From CAYPEK01 sp964409645 (GTDB taxonomy: Bacteria; UBP15; UBA6099), in assembly GCA_964409645.1 (NCBI GenBank), contig CAYPEK010000063.1, positions 1 to 24,364 of the forward strand: a DNA stretch of 24,364 bases. The letters are read 5' to 3'. Below the pieces are notes generated by a model. That model ran no database searches. It was given only the letters and a program-made list of their open reading frames with translations, and was not told the DNA's origin. Positions 23,443 to 24,364 of this stretch are shown piece after piece. Positions within the stretch are counted from its first letter, which is position 1. The number at the start of each line of letters is the position of its first letter. The translations under genes and the position numbers were made by a program.

Positions 23443-24364
23443 ATGGTGAAACGAAATACAATCACGGCGGCTGTTATCATCGCGGCCGTTTTTTTATGTG
23501 TGCGGGCGGGAGCGCAGGAAATCTCGCTGACCGGCGTTAAAAACGTATCGGACATCAACGAGGTGAAGGTTCTGCTCGAACTTTCCGGCGCGGCGGCGTC
23601 GCCGAAGATTTTTACGCTGAACGACCCGGCGCGCATAGTGATTGACTTCAAGAACATCGGTGTATGGCAGGTCCCGTATGAGGAAGCGGTGAGCGACGAT
23701 TTACTCAAGCACATCCGCACGGGGCGGCCGGAGCCGGATACCGTGCGCGTGGTCGTCGAGCTCGAATATCTTGCGCCGTACAAGGCGGCGCCGTCGGAGG
23801 ACGGACTGTCGTTGCTGATTAGCATGCCGCGCAAGATCGCGCCGGAGAAGCAGACGGAAAAGTTTCCCGGCGGCATTTCGTACAAGCGGGTCCGCGAGAT
23901 GAAGAAGTGGGGGCCGCTGACTTACCACGTGATGGATGTTAATTTGAGCGATCCGAAAATATCGGTGACGGTGGCGGCGGGCGAGGACCGGATCGGCGCG
24001 CGCGAGGCGCTCTCGTCGCTGGCGGAGCGAAAGGGCGCGGCGGCGGCGGTGAACGGCGGCTACTTTCAAATGGAAGACGGCAAACCGATCGACTTTCTCG
24101 TCATAGGCGGCAAGGCGCTGACGCTGCCGGAGCGGTTCCGGGGTTTCTTCGGGATAACGAAGGCGAAGAAACCGGTGTTTCTGCAACCGAGCGTGGAGAT
24201 GACGCTGCGTGTGAACAGCGGGCGGCCATGGTACGTGCACAGGCTGAATCTCGCGCCGAAGGAGGGGCAGGTTGCTGTGTTCACGCCCGAGTTCGGGGCG
24301 ACGACGGGCACGGCCGCTGCGCGTGTCGAGGTGACGGTTGTCGGCGGCGTGGTGACGTCGGTCG
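23443..24364 (+). CDS. Exported AMIN plus phosphodiester glycosidase (NAGPA-like) protein, 3' truncated by window end
   Basis: First 307 residues are visible. Signal peptide MVKRNTITAAVIIAAVFLCVRAGAQ. Residues about 27-110 match the AMIN fold (VKVLLELSG, DPARIVIDFKNI, IRTGRPEPDTVRVVVEL), which targets proteins to peptidoglycan or the envelope. From about residue 130 the phosphodiester glycosidase (NAGPA / DUF2233) domain begins, with the hallmark N204-GGYF followed by FLVIGGK. The eukaryotic namesake removes GlcNAc from GlcNAc-1-phosphodiesters; bacterial versions are thought to act on cell-wall or exopolymer phosphodiesters. GGAG 9 nt upstream supports the ATG. Together with uppP and the AsmA-like gene it makes an envelope-maintenance neighbourhood. 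Confidence 0.85.
   Translation, partial: MVKRNTITAAVIIAAVFLCVRAGAQEISLTGVKNVSDINEVKVLLELSGAAASPKIFTLNDPARIVIDFKNIGVWQVPYEEAVSDDLLKHIRTGRPEPDTVRVVVELEYLAPYKAAPSEDGLSLLISMPRKIAPEKQTEKFPGGISYKRVREMKKWGPLTYHVMDVNLSDPKISVTVAAGEDRIGAREALSSLAERKGAAAAVNGGYFQMEDGKPIDFLVIGGKALTLPERFRGFFGITKAKKPVFLQPSVEMTLRVNSGRPWYVHRLNLAPKEGQVAVFTPEFGATTGTAAARVEVTVVGGVVTSV

Overview
The window is about 24.4 kb of GC-rich bacterial DNA, probably from a metagenome assembly, since a 100-N scaffold gap lies inside one gene. The gene content points to an uncultivated, anaerobic, diderm (outer-membrane) bacterium. Anaerobic life is suggested by a tungsten/molybdenum aldehyde:ferredoxin oxidoreductase and a glycyl-radical-enzyme-activase-type radical SAM protein. 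A second membrane is suggested by an AsmA-like protein. The many exported proteins, including two very large family-38 alpha-mannosidases, suggest a glycan degrader. I cannot name the phylum; Omnitrophota-, Sumerlaeota-, Lentisphaerae- or Hydrogenedentes-like lineages would fit, but that is inference only.

Left part (1-9072): an aldehyde:ferredoxin oxidoreductase fused to a three-cluster ferredoxin tail runs leftward off the window. Divergent from it, behind a TATAAT promoter, is a tightly packed four-gene operon: GHMP-family sugar kinase, sugar nucleotidyltransferase (TTG start, 4-nt overlap), exported GH38 alpha-mannosidase (contains the gap), and a radical SAM activase (ATGA overlap). The simplest reading is glycan trimming outside the cytoplasm, then activation of a salvaged sugar to sugar-1-phosphate and NDP-sugar. 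The role of the radical SAM protein is open, because no glycyl radical enzyme is in the window.

Middle part (9085-14589): on the minus strand are an exported transglutaminase-fold protein and an exported alpha/beta-hydrolase. The 482-bp AT-rich intergenic region that follows holds a convincing but unannotated candidate small RNA on the minus strand: two hairpins flanking a UCCUCCU (anti-Shine-Dalgarno) linker, ending in an intrinsic terminator with nine Us. Next, rightward, come an Rrf2-family regulator with three cysteines and a palindrome over its ribosome-binding region, and a PstS-like exported binding protein that carries a perfect EF-hand-type calcium loop.

Right part (14590-24364): a second, 1635-residue GH38 protein has its own near-consensus promoter. 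It is followed by an envelope cluster: a small HEAT-repeat protein overlapping uppP (undecaprenyl-diphosphate phosphatase), then an AsmA-like inner-membrane-anchored protein and an AMIN plus phosphodiester-glycosidase protein truncated by the window end. No tRNA, rRNA, CRISPR array or insertion sequence was seen.
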